DNA from: Armigeres subalbatus
Lineage: Eukaryota; Arthropoda; Insecta; Diptera; Culicidae
NCBI RefSeq assembly: GCF_024139115.2
Contig: NC_085140.1
Span: 460,815,506 to 460,879,505 of the forward strand
Direction: 5' to 3'
Length of the DNA: 64,000 nt
Shown: piece by piece, positions 55,242-64,000 of the stretch
Numbering within the stretch: the stretch's first letter is position 1
Layout: each line of letters opens with the position of its first letter
Made by a program: the position numbers and the translations under genes
Notes under the pieces: model-generated
Told to the model about the DNA's origin: nothing
The model's input: only the letters and a program-made list of their open reading frames with translations
Database searches by the model: none

Positions 55242-55976
55242 CCGGTCTCTACGTTGACGGTAAGGAGAACCGGGGCTAACTAGTAGCCTTACCAGTCGCG
55301 ATTATTAACGAATTCGCAAACTGTAATAGTCTAAGAACTAAATCACTTTGCCAAAGGCAATAACGTTTGAAAAAATTAAACTTTCACTGCCGAAATAAAA
55401 CACCGTTTGGCACACTATCCAGGATCTAATCGAGCCCTTCCATGTGGATCGATGGGACTTATATAGGGTCAGAGGATCCAATCGCATGGTCTATCGAATG
55501 ATACCAACTCGTGGGCATATTGCTAGATGGTATTAGTTTGGCGCCGTCCGATGATAGTTGCGAGCAGTGAACATATCCCCAGGCGTGCTTCCTAGCTATA
55601 TTCGAATTTCGAACTTTCCCTACCTCCTATTGGTTCACCGTATTGAGAGAACTCTCACTTGACGGCACATGAACTCTTTTTGCCGTGCTGCTAGAATTCC
55701 ATTTTTTTTTAAATTCAGCGTGATGATCAATCCCAATCCGGTTACCGCAATTATAAAAATTGTAATTCAATTTATCGAAATTCGATGGGAGGGGGGGGGG
55801 GGGGTTGTATTTATATGTATATAAGAAAAATGTTCTTGTGTGAATATTTACATTTACTGTTAACAATAATCCAATAATGGTGTGGCAAAACAATCACCTG
55901 AAATGGCATTTCAGCCTTGTAAACTTCAAGAAAGGTTACAGAACTTATGGAGGAATTCCTTCGCGGGACTGAGTTC
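55242..55976. other. unassigned segment with a minus-strand TATA-like box
   Basis: On the minus strand CCCTATATAAGTCCCATCGA (plus 55453-55472) contains a strong TATA box. TTTCGGCAGTGAAAG lies about 70 bp further on. A G14 run is at 55791-55804. I could not decide between retroelement promoter and chance. No gene follows. Confidence 0.3.
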
Positions 55977-56470
55977 AGGGGAGAATCGAGCAAAATAGGT
56001 ATATTTTGCGTTATGTCACGCACAGAATTCAATTACTCATATTTGAGACATCTTCGAAAGCAACAAAAAAGGATTTTCCGTTGAATAATTCGCTTTTAGA
56101 AGTATTCTGGGGAAAATGGGGCAAAATGGACCCTTTTCGTAAATCTGTAATCTCGAAATGATCAGAATATTCATGTATATTGAAAAGATTTGTACTATAG
56201 TACTATATAGCAAAGATCATTTTAAAGGAGAGAAATCACTTTCCAGCAACTTTTTTAAAACTAATTCATGAGTGTAGGGGAGAGTCGGGCAAAATAGGCT
56301 AATTTTGAAATACGTCACGTACAAAACTCAATACAATCCATTTCACCAATATTCTATCAACACTTGAATAATATTTGAATCCTCCCCGGGAGAGACAAAT
56401 AAGATTTTCCGTTGATTAATTCGCTTTTATGGTGTTTGGGGAAAAATTGGGCAAAATGGGCCTTTTCCAA
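55977..56470 (+). repeat. two direct units of about 300 bp (GGGGAGARTCGRGCAAAATA)
   Basis: GGGGAGAATCGAGCAAAATA at 55977 and GGGGAGAGTCGGGCAAAATA at about 56278 open two units. Each also has TATTTTGCG / ATTTTGAAATACGTCACG, AGATTTTCCGTTGA..AATTCGCTTTTA and GGGGAAAA..GGGCAAAATGG.CC. Old tandem duplication of an interspersed repeat. Confidence 0.65.
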
Positions 56471-56904
56471 AATATCACCAATATCAATATCTTTTCCGGA
56501 CCTTCAAAATAGCGGCATCTAAATAACTACCGCTACGGGTCCTTTTATTCCCACTGTACAGTGGTGATGGCCACAAGAATCGACAGGCGGTATGTTTATC
56601 GGCAGGATGATCCCAATCTTCATCATTCTTGCGGAAAATATTGAGTGTTTTCAGTATTGATATTGAGTGACGCCAGAAACGTAGCGATGATGGTGGAAAT
56701 CTGTCTAATTGTATGGTGGCAGAAGGAGCGGCACAGAAACGAAAAAAAGGTGGATCCACCGGTTCAATCCAAACCTGCCGACGTAATCTTTCATCTGATG
56801 TAGTTCCTGATGGGTCATTGCTACTTTAGGATGTTTTTACATCGGATCGATCACACTTCTTCATCGTAGTGCCCGGAGCATGAGAACGACGAAGAGACGC
56901 CAGG
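56471..56904. other. unassigned intronic sequence
   Basis: The minus frame 56484-56759 has no recognisable domain. Nothing else seen. Confidence 0.3.
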
Positions 56905-57100
56905 GTACCGTTTTGACTAATATTCCGAACACTCGCTTTTAAATGTCCGCTTTGACTTTATTCGTGTAATTTTCTCCACAGGAGCTTGAGTTCGTTTGTA
57001 ATCTTGATCCTCAGTGCGGAAAACCAATGAAAGTTTTAGGGCGCTAAAACGCCAGTGTACGGAATATTAGTCATATACGGGATTTGGGTCAAAACGGTAC
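56905..57100. mobile_element. foldback element with GTACCGTTTTGAC ends
   Basis: GTACCGTTTTGACTAATATT, CCG at the left. At the right, CGGAATATTAGTCATATACG and GTCAAAACGGTAC form the inverse with a 17-nt insertion. About 196 bp, non-coding. Confidence 0.65.
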
Positions 57101-58641
57101 ATGGTTCAAGAATGTCCAAGGCTTAAGCCATTTCGAAGGGAGATACACGGCACAAGGTCGAGAGTAAGGCACGTAGCGTATAATATCCGAGTTGCAGAGG
57201 AAAATGCGTAACGATTGAAGAAAATCAGGATCAAATTTTGTAGGAGAACTCTCCGACGGCATAGGCTAGATCAACTGCCGTGTAATAGACTGAGTAGAGT
57301 CCCTAAGTAAGTTGAACCATAAAACGAAATACCTTTCTAGACCAAAAGTTATTCATTTGGATCCTAGAATGTGACTCATTTACATTCGAAAATCCGGCGA
57401 CCAGAAGGCTGACCGTTATACATTTTCACTGTACAGATGTCCCCTACTGGGAGGAAGGAATTTGAACAATATGAATCATCCTATGTTGCTTTCCTTTCCG
57501 GGGGCGGATGGTGAGATGCCTTGCCAGCCAACTGCCATCCTGTGCTCGCTGGTATTGATTTTGAAGCATGTGAAAATCTACGATGCGAGCAGCACATTTT
57601 GTTAGTCAGAGGCTCGATTCTTGGAATCCTAGAATGAAGCAAGTGTGTCCTCTAGTTTTTCTGTTATCCTTTTCTTGTTATGATTATGTACACTTCCGTA
57701 ATATAATGTGGTTGGCAGTAGACTTGTACTGAGCAGACACTCGATGGCGCAATAGTCACAAACAGTTGTATGATATGAATTCTAGTTGAAAGTTACATAA
57801 TACTTTGTTATTTTTTATTATAATACATATTAGTCTTACTTAAATTTTTATTTACCTACTGAACATGTTCGATATTGATTTTTTTTATTAAAAAAAAGGT
57901 ACTAAAACCATCAGAATAACATCGGCATTGACGGTCTCAACTTATTTTGTCTACTACTCACAATCTCTAATACTATTCAAACCGAATTAAACAGAGCTCG
58001 CTATGAATGAATCGCTTGTGTTGGTTGCCACTTCGGGAAGCTTTCGTTTGCTGTGCGATGTTTACGACGCGCCACGCGATAAAAACAGCCAATCGCCGAC
58101 GAGTATGATGTCAACGCAACCTGCTGCGATGCCGTCTTTGAAGGTAAATGGGGAAAAGTCACAACAAAACGAAATGTTCGATTTTCCTGGCGGCGGCGGG
58201 TGGAGCAATGCGAGGAAGCAAAAGAATCCTCGGAGGGCGCGAAAATCGGCGTGAGAATGCTGTCTTGACTCTGCGGAATGTTTCAACGATGAGTCATTTA
58301 TCGACGGCTGAATCCTTTGGGAAGGAAAAAAGGTTGATAGAGTGTGGAGGCGCATGGTTGCAGTTGATTTCATTAGTCATGGCGCAGATCATTATAAAAT
58401 CAAAATTATTTTTGCAAGACTGATCGGTTGTTCCTTCTTTTTAAAATCCTTCCTTTAAATGAAAAAAAAAACGACACATCAAGTGTCTCAATAAACTGAA
58501 TTTTAGAAAGTTTAAGCATGCATGCGAACTGAACTTAACATTATTGAAGAGAAAGTTTAAAACTGAATACATTTGGTGTGCGTATTTGGTATGAAGGCCT
58601 TTATTTTAATTGAATTGCTTTGATTTTTCGCTTAGGGATTT
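57101..58641. other. mostly unassigned intronic sequence
   Basis: Holds the candidate alternative exon at 58003-58143. The rest shows no repeat partner or RNA gene. Confidence 0.3.
58003..58143 (+). CDS. candidate alternative first exon of the coiled-coil gene
   Basis: ATG at 58003 opens 47 codons (MNESLVLVATSGSFRLLCDV, YDAPRDKNSQSPTSMM, ending MPSLK) and stops at TTGAAG|GTAAAT. The join is phase 0, the phase needed to splice into exon 4 at 59656. G+C is higher than the flanks. No promoter or acceptor upstream is evident and the frame is short, so this is only a candidate. Confidence 0.25.
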
Positions 58642-58690
58642 GTAAAGTGGTGGAATTAAATGGAATAGTACTAACTTGTCTTATGACAAG
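58642..58690. mobile_element. fragment of the TCATAAGACGAG foldback family
   Basis: AAGTGGTGGAATTAAATGGA, ATAGTACTAACTTGTCTTAT, GACAAG is one arm of the family seen at 25777 and 46664. Confidence 0.65.
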
Positions 58691-59655
58691 ATAATTGATA
58701 CGTTTTTAGTTTTCCATGCTTCGTTACTAAGGGGAGAAGTGGTACGCAATTTGACGATGGTTTTTTATCGTACTAATTCTGCTTTACAACTTCTTTTTCG
58801 TGCCCAGTTACCACGACTTGATCTACACGGTAAGAATCTGTTGAACTATTGCAAGAGATTTGAATTGGTAAGTGGCAACATGTTGGCAGGTAAGAAAATT
58901 GGTTTTCCCGCGTGTAACTACCTGTCCCATATAGCTACTTTGTATATCAAGATGAAGATTGGATTTTCTTTAGCGTTCAATTACATAACTTTCTAGAACA
59001 ATGATTTAAGCTTTCTTGGAACTTATTTTGCGAAAACAATGAGCATCCACCTTCCGAGAAATGTTTTCAAATTCTGCACCGAACGACGTTTCCAGGAATG
59101 CAAAATTCTGAAAAGCCATCCTGCTTCACGGAATGCATGTACCATTCATTGCATGCAACCAAGGATGGGGAACAAGGATTGGAGGTACGACGCTGGAAGG
59201 AAACATATCGATTTTTCCTGAAACTGGTTCGGCATTGAACTTGACCGCTTGATGGGAAAAGTTTGCGCGCTTTCCCTGTACGATTGCTTCCATTGCGATG
59301 TGGGGTAAGGGTGGAAAGGCGGGTTTCCGGCATTCACTATGGGCCGGATGTGTTTGTGACTGTGTAGGCGGCTGATACATGTTGGATAATTTATGCATGC
59401 CAGTCAGTTGTGAAGATAATTGAAGCTGCTGTCTGGTGGCTCTGATGGGAAAATACATGCACACCTTCGTTCAGTCCTGTAAGTGATGAATGGAGGTGTG
59501 TTGGCTGAATGATTCATAATTGGGAATTTGGTTCTCATTTTTCATTGACCTGCATGGATTCTGTTGAATGAAATTTCGATTGTGACAAGTGCATTATCGT
59601 GCTATATCTTATTAGCTTACACTATTCTGTTGCAACAACTTTTTCTTTTTCGCAG
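58691..59655. other. intron end, unassigned
   Basis: Somewhat richer in G+C around 59040-59460 with overlapping minus frames, none recognised. Ends in the pyrimidine-rich acceptor of exon 4. Confidence 0.3.
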
Positions 59656-59789
59656 ATTGATAACCTTGAAGATAATTTCAAGAATTTCGAGCTTGATTAC
59701 GAGAAGTCCCTGACCGATCAAACAAAAATCAACAAAGTCTATGAAGCCCGCTTGGAACACTATCGGATAAAGCTGGATGATGCCAACAG
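59656..59789 (+). CDS. coiled-coil protein gene, exon 4
   Basis: After acceptor TTTTTCTTTTTCGCAG the exon reads IDNLEDNFKNFELDYEKSLT, DQTKINKVYEARLEHYRIKL, DDAN and two bases of the next codon, ending AACAG|GTTTGC. Heptad spacing of Leu, Phe, Tyr and Ile continues the coiled coil of exon 3, and the start phase (0) matches. That argues the two clusters belong to one gene despite 15 kb between them. If not, this would be a second gene whose start is missing. Confidence 0.65.
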
Positions 59790-59868
59790 GTTTGCATTTT
59801 ATTGTATTGTATTGAACCGCAATCCAATCAATCATTTATGCGTTATTCCCTTATCATTTTTCACCCAG

Positions 59869-59980
59869 CCAAATCGAAACATATGAAACGGACTGCCAAC
59901 TACTAAAGGAATGGAATGTTCGTCTGGCGAGTGAGCTTTCCCAAGTGAAGGGAGACTACCAGGGCACGTACACGTTTCGA
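59869..59980 (+). CDS. coiled-coil protein gene, exon 5
   Basis: Acceptor TTTTTCACCCAG follows a 79-nt intron. The split codon becomes Ser, then QIETYETDCQLLKEWNVRLA, SELSQVKGDYQGTYTFR. It ends at CGA|GTGAGA, phase 0. If this donor is not used, the frame runs on to a stop at 60140-60142 with 53 more residues (VRRFFACLPRRPGFYVQYLL ...), which look less like protein than the spliced alternative. Confidence 0.6.
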
Positions 59981-60056
59981 GTGAGACGGTTCTTTGCCTG
60001 TCTACCGCGGAGGCCTGGATTCTACGTGCAATATTTGCTGTATCTGTTCGTTCGAG

Positions 60057-60179
60057 ACACGCCATTACCTCGAAGGCCGTCAAGTGAAAAACGAAATTGT
60101 AGAGGAATTATCACTTCTTATCCGTATGCTGGTGGTCTATAGGAACTGTGAATCAATTCGAGTTTTTTTTTTAAAATAA
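60057..60179 (+). CDS. coiled-coil protein gene, probable last exon
   Basis: Splicing out 59981-60056 (76 nt) joins TFR to TRHYLEGRQVKNEIVEELSL, LIRMLVVYRNCESI, RVFFLK and stop. The segment VKNEIVEELSLLIRMLVVY has amphipathic spacing like the preceding coiled coil, and 76 nt fits the other short introns. The acceptor TGTTCGTTCGAG is only fair. No perfect AATAAA follows within 100 nt; ATATAAAT at about 60232 could serve. Confidence 0.4.
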   Translation, partial: TRHYLEGRQVKNEIVEELSLLIRMLVVYRNCESIRVFFLK

Positions 60180-60365
60180 TTATTTGTTTTTTTTTATCAA
60201 TTTGAAGAATAGCATAATTTATTTGTAAAATATATAAATCAATTTATTTAAAGATTTGCTCGGGTTCGCCGCCTGATAATTATTTTTTTCAAATATTTCC
60301 TAGACAGTAGCACATTAGATTCTTCAACTTTTTGAATTTCCGAAGTATCCCAGAAACAGCGTCAA
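60180..60365 (+). other. putative 3' UTR/flank
   Basis: T- and A-rich tail after the last stop, without an exact AATAAA. Nothing else recognised. Confidence 0.3.
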
Positions 60366-60433
60366 TGAAACGAATCAATAAGAAACCTTGCAATCATTTG
60401 ACCCGTTTGTGGTAAATCAAAATGTGAAGGAAG
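60366..60433 (+). repeat. direct repeat of about 60 bp, copy 1 (partner 61738-61806)
   Basis: GAAACGAATCAATAAGAAAC, CTTGCAATCATTTGACCCGT, TTGTGGTAAATC and GAAGGAAGG recur at 61738 with only a few changes. The two copies bracket about 1.3 kb of repeats. Confidence 0.8.
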
Positions 60434-60454
60434 GTAAAGAAAGGTGTCCTACGA

Positions 60455-60575
60455 AAGCTGGAAGCACGAAAGGCGGAAAGCACATAAGGCGAAATACAGA
60501 ATGAACGAACGGCGGAACGATACAATAGGCAGAAACACGAAAGGCGGAACTACAAAAGGCAGAATTGCATTGGGC
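60455..60575 (+). repeat. degenerate CGAAAGGCGGAA minisatellite
   Basis: GCACGAAAGGCGGAAAGCAC, ACACGAAAGGCGGAACTAC and ACAAAAGGCAGAATTGC. Inverse-complement words (TCTGCCTTTTGTGATTCCGC) stand at 61512-61550, so the unit occurs in both orientations around the 60.8-61.5 kb insertions. Confidence 0.6.
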
Positions 60576-60829
60576 TGTTTTAACAGTTGATTCAAAAGTA
60601 TAAGATTGCTAATGTCGTTACTGTTCGCGTGACTAACATGTAGATTACTTCGACCTGGCAGCCAAAGTACCGGTACTACAAGTGTCAAACCGAACCGATG
60701 ACACAAAACATGCACTACAACCTGAGGCATAAATTGTGGCCAATTGAAGCTCGTTGAAGCATAATTTGGCAAAATAATTTAATTTACTATAGTGACACTA
60801 GCGTTCTAGTACTTATGCTTCTACTGCTT

Positions 60830-60910
60830 TAACTTAGGTGGTTGATCTGGTTCAACCATATCAAACGGCCGGCCGTTTGATCGATTGGATCGATTGATCC
60901 GCCTAAGTTA
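60830..60910. repeat. palindromic element centred on GGCCGGCC
   Basis: TAACTTAGGTGG at 60830 is mirrored by CCGCCTAAGTTA ending 60910. The centre TCAAACGGCCGGCCGTTTGA is a perfect palindrome. Flanking GATCGATTGGATCGATTGAT is a short tandem. About 81 bp. Confidence 0.75.
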
Positions 60911-60997
60911 CGGTCAATGCAATTCTGCCTCACGTGATTCTCCTTTTTCTACTATAAGATATCCTTCAGCTCTTGTTGTTTAGTGGGGAGGAGACTT

Positions 60998-61075
60998 TCC
61001 GTAGCTCAGCGATAAGGCATATGGCTTTGTACGAAGCATATCATACTGAAGGCATAACTGATCCTAAGCAAAGAC
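60998..61075 (+). other. weak tRNA-like SINE head
   Basis: CCGTAGCTCAGCGATAAGGC resembles box A and a D arm, and GGCTTTGTACGAAGC an anticodon arm. No acceptable box B follows. Possibly a decayed SINE head. Confidence 0.25.
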
Positions 61076-61100
61076 GCTGCTAGTGTTTCAGTTGAGAGAT

Positions 61101-61261
61101 TTTTTATTATAAGACTAAGGCCGGAGTGGCCTGTGCTGCACATAAAAGTCTTCCCCATTCAGCTCGGTCCATGGCTGCATTTCGCCAACCACGCAGTCTG
61201 CGGAGGGTCCGCAAATCGTCCTCCACCTGATCGATCCACCTTGCCCGCTGTGCACCTCGCC
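61101..61261 (-). pseudogene. 161-bp non-LTR 3' fragment with 13-bp TSD
   Basis: Minus strand reads RRGAQRARWIDQVEDDLRTL, RRLRGWRNAAMDRAEWGRLL, CAAQATPA, then an A+T tail (CTTATAATAAAAA). TCAGTTGAGAGAT lies at 61088-61100 and 61262-61274. It is a severe 5' truncation of an element related to, but distinct from, the RTE-like copies at 24194 and 38894. Confidence 0.85.
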
Positions 61262-61555
61262 TCAGTTGAGAGATGAGATTCCAATAATAGTAGTAGAGAA
61301 ATATATTGAGGGGCGTGCTTTTGAAGAAGGAATCAAACCCCCTTCAACTTAGACCGGGCAGATGCGAACCTTCAAAGAATAATATATGTTCTCCCTTACC
61401 TCAAGCAGACACCTGGGCAAAATTCTGCATTTTGAATTTCCGCATTTTTTAATTACGCCTCATGATATATAATGCCTTTTGTTACATATATAAGGAGGTC
61501 TACCTTTCGAGATTCTGCCTTTTGTGATTCCGCCTTCCATGTTTCGGCCTTTCAT

Positions 61556-61720
61556 GGGAAGATCCATTAATTACGTAACGCAAAAATTTAGCATTTTCAA
61601 CCCACCTCTCCCCTACGTCACACTTATTGTATGTAACATATGAAAATTTTGTATGGATCGCCACACTTCGAACAACACCCCTCTCCCCTCTAAGCGTTAC
61701 GTAATTTGTGGACGCTCCCT
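61556..61720. mobile_element. MITE of the TAATTACGTAACGC family, copy 2
   Basis: GGGAAGATCCATTAATTACG, TAACGC at the left and GCGTTACGTAATTTGTGGAC, GCTCCC at the right, with CACCTCTCCCCTACGTCACA and CACCCCTCTCCCCTC inside. Related to 21939-22106. Confidence 0.8.
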
Positions 61721-61737
61721 TAGAGTCCCGAAAAACG

Positions 61738-61806
61738 AAACGAATCAATAAGAAACCTTGCAATCAATTGACCCGTTTGTGGTAAATCGAAACGTGTAGG
61801 AAGGTT
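61738..61806 (+). repeat. direct repeat of about 60 bp, copy 2 (partner 60366-60433)
   Basis: GAAACGAATCAATAAGAAAC, CTTGCAATCAATTGACCCGT, TTGTGGTAAATC and TAGGAAGG. Closely matches copy 1. Confidence 0.8.
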
Positions 61807-63584
61807 TTATTTTTAAAGATCGTTTTAAAATATAGATCGTTTTAAATATAGAATTTTATTGAAGTTTTATCCATAAAATATGTTTGCAATACATATGAAA
61901 GGAATGAACTTGAGCGATGCAACCAACAGCGGCTTTAGCGCCACTCTCCGACAGGAGAGACCACTGAGGCTTGTTAAATTTACCGGCTAAGACCCTATCT
62001 AAGGGCGGTTAATAGAAAGCTCAAACACACACGCAATCAATAACACCATCCCAAACGTAGCTAAATCTTCAAGAGTTCTTCATCAATGAACCCGAACCTT
62101 CAATGAGAGAGCAAGGATAGAATTTGTGGAGTGTTTAAATAGACGACTAAATAAAAAACCTCAAATGACGATCGGGTTTCGTTATCAAACAAAGCCAATA
62201 GGAACTTTCAGTATGGTAAATTCTACGTGTATTAAATTTTGCTTTGTACGTTAGGCCTAAGCTTTCATTCATAAAAGTCCCTATGGTGACGTCACTCCTA
62301 TCGGTTTAGATCTTATAGACTAGACAATATTTTCAAAAAAATAACGGTCTGACCTTGTTTCTGGTACCAGTCAATTTCTGCGGAGGGTCGGGATTCCGCG
62401 ATCCCGCACATGCAGCTCGGTGGCGACGATGGATCGAAATTTATGCGCTGAATACTCGGTCGTTACCCCTATTGCAACGCTTCGCCTGTTGCGGCTATTC
62501 GACCCCTTCGGTGACTCTCAACACGAGGTGGCAGCACGTGTCTTTCGATGACGTAGAGTGCGACTAGGGTCGGTGTAATGAGGCGATTCGCAGAGGTGGC
62601 GAACGGTTGATGATGACGCAGTTGTTGGTAACTAGATGACGCGATGCCACACCGCAAGGTTGCGACGTTTCGTCCGCACGATTTTTCCGATGGCGGTCTT
62701 ACTGGGCGGATGCAACGTCACGCTAGCCGCTCGAGCACTAGAGTGTGCCAAAAAAGGTTTTCCGCTCACTACTGCACACAAGATTAGGTGGTCACCGATT
62801 TTCTAAACCAAAGAAAAAACCCACGTTGAAAGGCGGGTTTTGTGTACCTGTTCAACGATTGATTAGTCTCTAATCATGCTTTGTCCAATACGACTACTAT
62901 TCTTACCTGTACTGGTTCTACTATCGGGCGCGAACCGAGAATAGTAAGCGTAATAACCGACTTAAAATTTGCCCTAAAGTAAGCAAAGCTATTAGGATCT
63001 ATTTAACATTTGGGGTATTCGAAAACTAACCATATACGGCAATATTTCCTTCACAATAATCCGCTATTTAGCTTGCCGTAGGAAATAGCTCTTAATTTTC
63101 ACTTTTTAGGGCACAATGTCTAGCTTTAGGTCACAATGGTCTGCTTGGCTCAAAAACTAGCACAAAAGTGATTTGAGGTACGCGAAGGGCATTGTTTCAC
63201 CCGATTTTCCAACACAATTACCTTCAAACACAACTTTTTGAAGAACGCAATTTCTCATCCTTGCCATTTCACTTCGCACATAAGGTTCTTCTATGTTGTC
63301 TCTTTCCGCCTATATTAAAAATTTCCAATAGAAACTTAGTATAGTGGAGGACAAATAAAATTGAGTTTTTAACATTTTTAGAGCTAGAGTTATGAGATCT
63401 GAAGCATGGAGCTCAAAACGATACTCAATTAGAAGCGCCCATTGGTTCCTCTATCCGCCGCCAGATGGTACCAAAACCGTTTTGGAAGCTTCTTTTACTC
63501 GTGATGTTCAGACATTTGGTCAAAATGCACCAACGAGGAAGATAAAATTGTTACACATACAATTAGTTTTCCTCTACCGGTCCT
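61807..63584. other. unassigned, partly G+C-rich sequence
   Basis: The 62370-62760 part is clearly richer in G+C and CpG. The minus strand has a TATA-like GTCTATTTAAACACTCC near 62132-62148. No domain is visible in the short frames. It may be retroelement LTR/leader or a promoter of a gene outside the window. Confidence 0.3.
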
Positions 63585-63599
63585 ATCAAGTCCTACGTA

Positions 63600-63690
63600 A
63601 CCGCTACGTGTTACGTAACCGCTACTGTGCCGAGATCTACTGTGGTATTCTGCTGTTCAGAATCCACACAGAATCTATATTTAGATTTCC
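63600..63690 (-). mobile_element. 91-bp SINE fragment with 15-bp TSD
   Basis: GTAACCGCTACTGTGCCGAG, ATCTACTGTGGTATTCTGCT, GTTCAGAATCC matches the 3' part of the SINE dimer at 31807-32580. ATCAAGTCCTACGTA stands on both sides (63585-63599, 63691-63705). ACCGCTACGTGTTACGTA is an extra partial repeat at its tail. Confidence 0.8.
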
Positions 63691-63705
63691 ATCAAGTCCT
63701 ACGTA

Positions 63706-64000
63706 CAAATGCCAGATTTCCAAAGTCACTTCCCTGTCTGCATGCGAAAGTGTTATATAAATAATTCATTCTAAAGTGCACTCGTAATTCATACCTTACA
63801 ACACTACAGTTGCACTCTCAATTCACCCAGGAGCTATTATAATTCAATTAATCTTCTCAAAATATCAATTTGGCTAACTTTATGGGCAATATTAATTTCA
63901 ACTATTATCTACGAATCTCCTGAACAAAGCATATGGTAAACATCTAGTCTACACACTTAAATCATTTCACAGATTTCGGTGAATTTTGCTTCAATTCACC
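63706..64000. other. window edge, unassigned
   Basis: A+T-rich; AATTCACC words near both 63820 and 63990. Nothing recognised. Confidence 0.3.

Larger units (their letters stand above)
44510..59655 (+). other. 15.1-kb intron of the coiled-coil gene, filled with nested repeats
   Basis: Bounded by donor GTATGT (44510) and acceptor TTTTTCTTTTTCGCAG (ends 59655). Exon 3 ends and exon 4 begins in phase 0, and the heptad pattern continues across. Repeats account for well over half of it. Additional small exons inside cannot be excluded (see 58003-58143). Confidence 0.6.

Noticed and set aside
54641..55640. Possible solo LTR around the second 198-bp MITE
   Set aside because: A minus-strand TATA box is present, but after removing the MITE no TG...CA termini, TSD or primer site could be fitted.
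62353..62369. Minus-strand TGGTACCAGAAACAAGG resembling an initiator-Met tRNA primer-binding site of an LTR retrotransposon
   Set aside because: Needs an indel to match, no LTR boundaries or gag/pol frame could be found next to it, and the nearby TATA-like box lies on the wrong side.

Overview
This window looks like culicine mosquito (most likely Aedes) nuclear DNA. The reasons are its high A+T, a density of nested transposons that leaves little unique sequence, a tRNA-derived SINE whose head and body read like the Aedes Feilai type, RTE-like non-LTR fragments, and many palindromic MITEs. No bacterial operon, CRISPR array, rRNA gene or clearly functional tRNA gene is visible. Species and family names are inference from memory, not from a search.

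The only convincing host gene is a plus-strand, split, coiled-coil gene: exons at 43522-43655, 43718-44108 and 44174-44509, then a 15.1 kb intron stuffed with nested transposons, then exons at 59656-59789, 59869-59980 and perhaps 60057-60179. Reading phases agree across every junction and the short introns are 62-79 nt. The modelled protein is about 409 residues with a basic Ser/Pro-rich N-terminus and a long coiled coil. I do not recognise the family.

Layout: 0.5-2.3 kb, a 167-bp satellite inside a transposon-like repeat. 2.5-5.6 kb, dispersed repeats and four foldback/MITE insertions. 6.1-10.3 kb, a decayed GATTCTGA-type low-complexity tract with foldback insertions. 10.4-10.9 kb, two tRNA-like SINE units head to head between 14-bp direct repeats. 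12-15.1 kb, richer-G+C single-copy-looking islands that may hold 5' exons or promoters. 15.6-21.2 kb, long foldback elements, two of them carrying a tRNA-like module, plus a 153-bp tandem repeat split by a 704-bp foldback. 22.5-25.6 kb, a 24-bp minisatellite with a 324-codon octapeptide frame, split by an RTE fragment. 25.8-31 kb, MITEs, hairpins and a possible minus-strand 5' exon region at 27.1-28.1 kb. 31.4-36.7 kb, a SINE dimer with 13-bp target-site duplication and two opposed decayed non-LTR elements, one holding a hAT-type MITE. 38.9-39.8 kb, a second RTE fragment with an insertion of its own. 40-42 kb, purine tracts and MITEs, then a dispersed repeat ending just before the gene. 44.5-59.6 kb, the giant intron: hAT MITEs, a heptamer satellite (TAATCAC)n holding a 1.66-kb pogo-like foldback that itself holds inverted GAGAAGT arrays, a CR1-like non-LTR relic inside the 24-bp minisatellite, and two identical 198-bp MITEs. 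60.2-64 kb, palindromes, a third RTE-like fragment, a MITE and a short SINE fragment.

The transposons form a readable order of events: target-site duplications show which element landed in which. The interest lies in composite and foldback elements (tRNA-like modules inside palindromic DNA elements, SINE dimers, heptamer arrays captured between pogo-like ends) rather than in a gene system.
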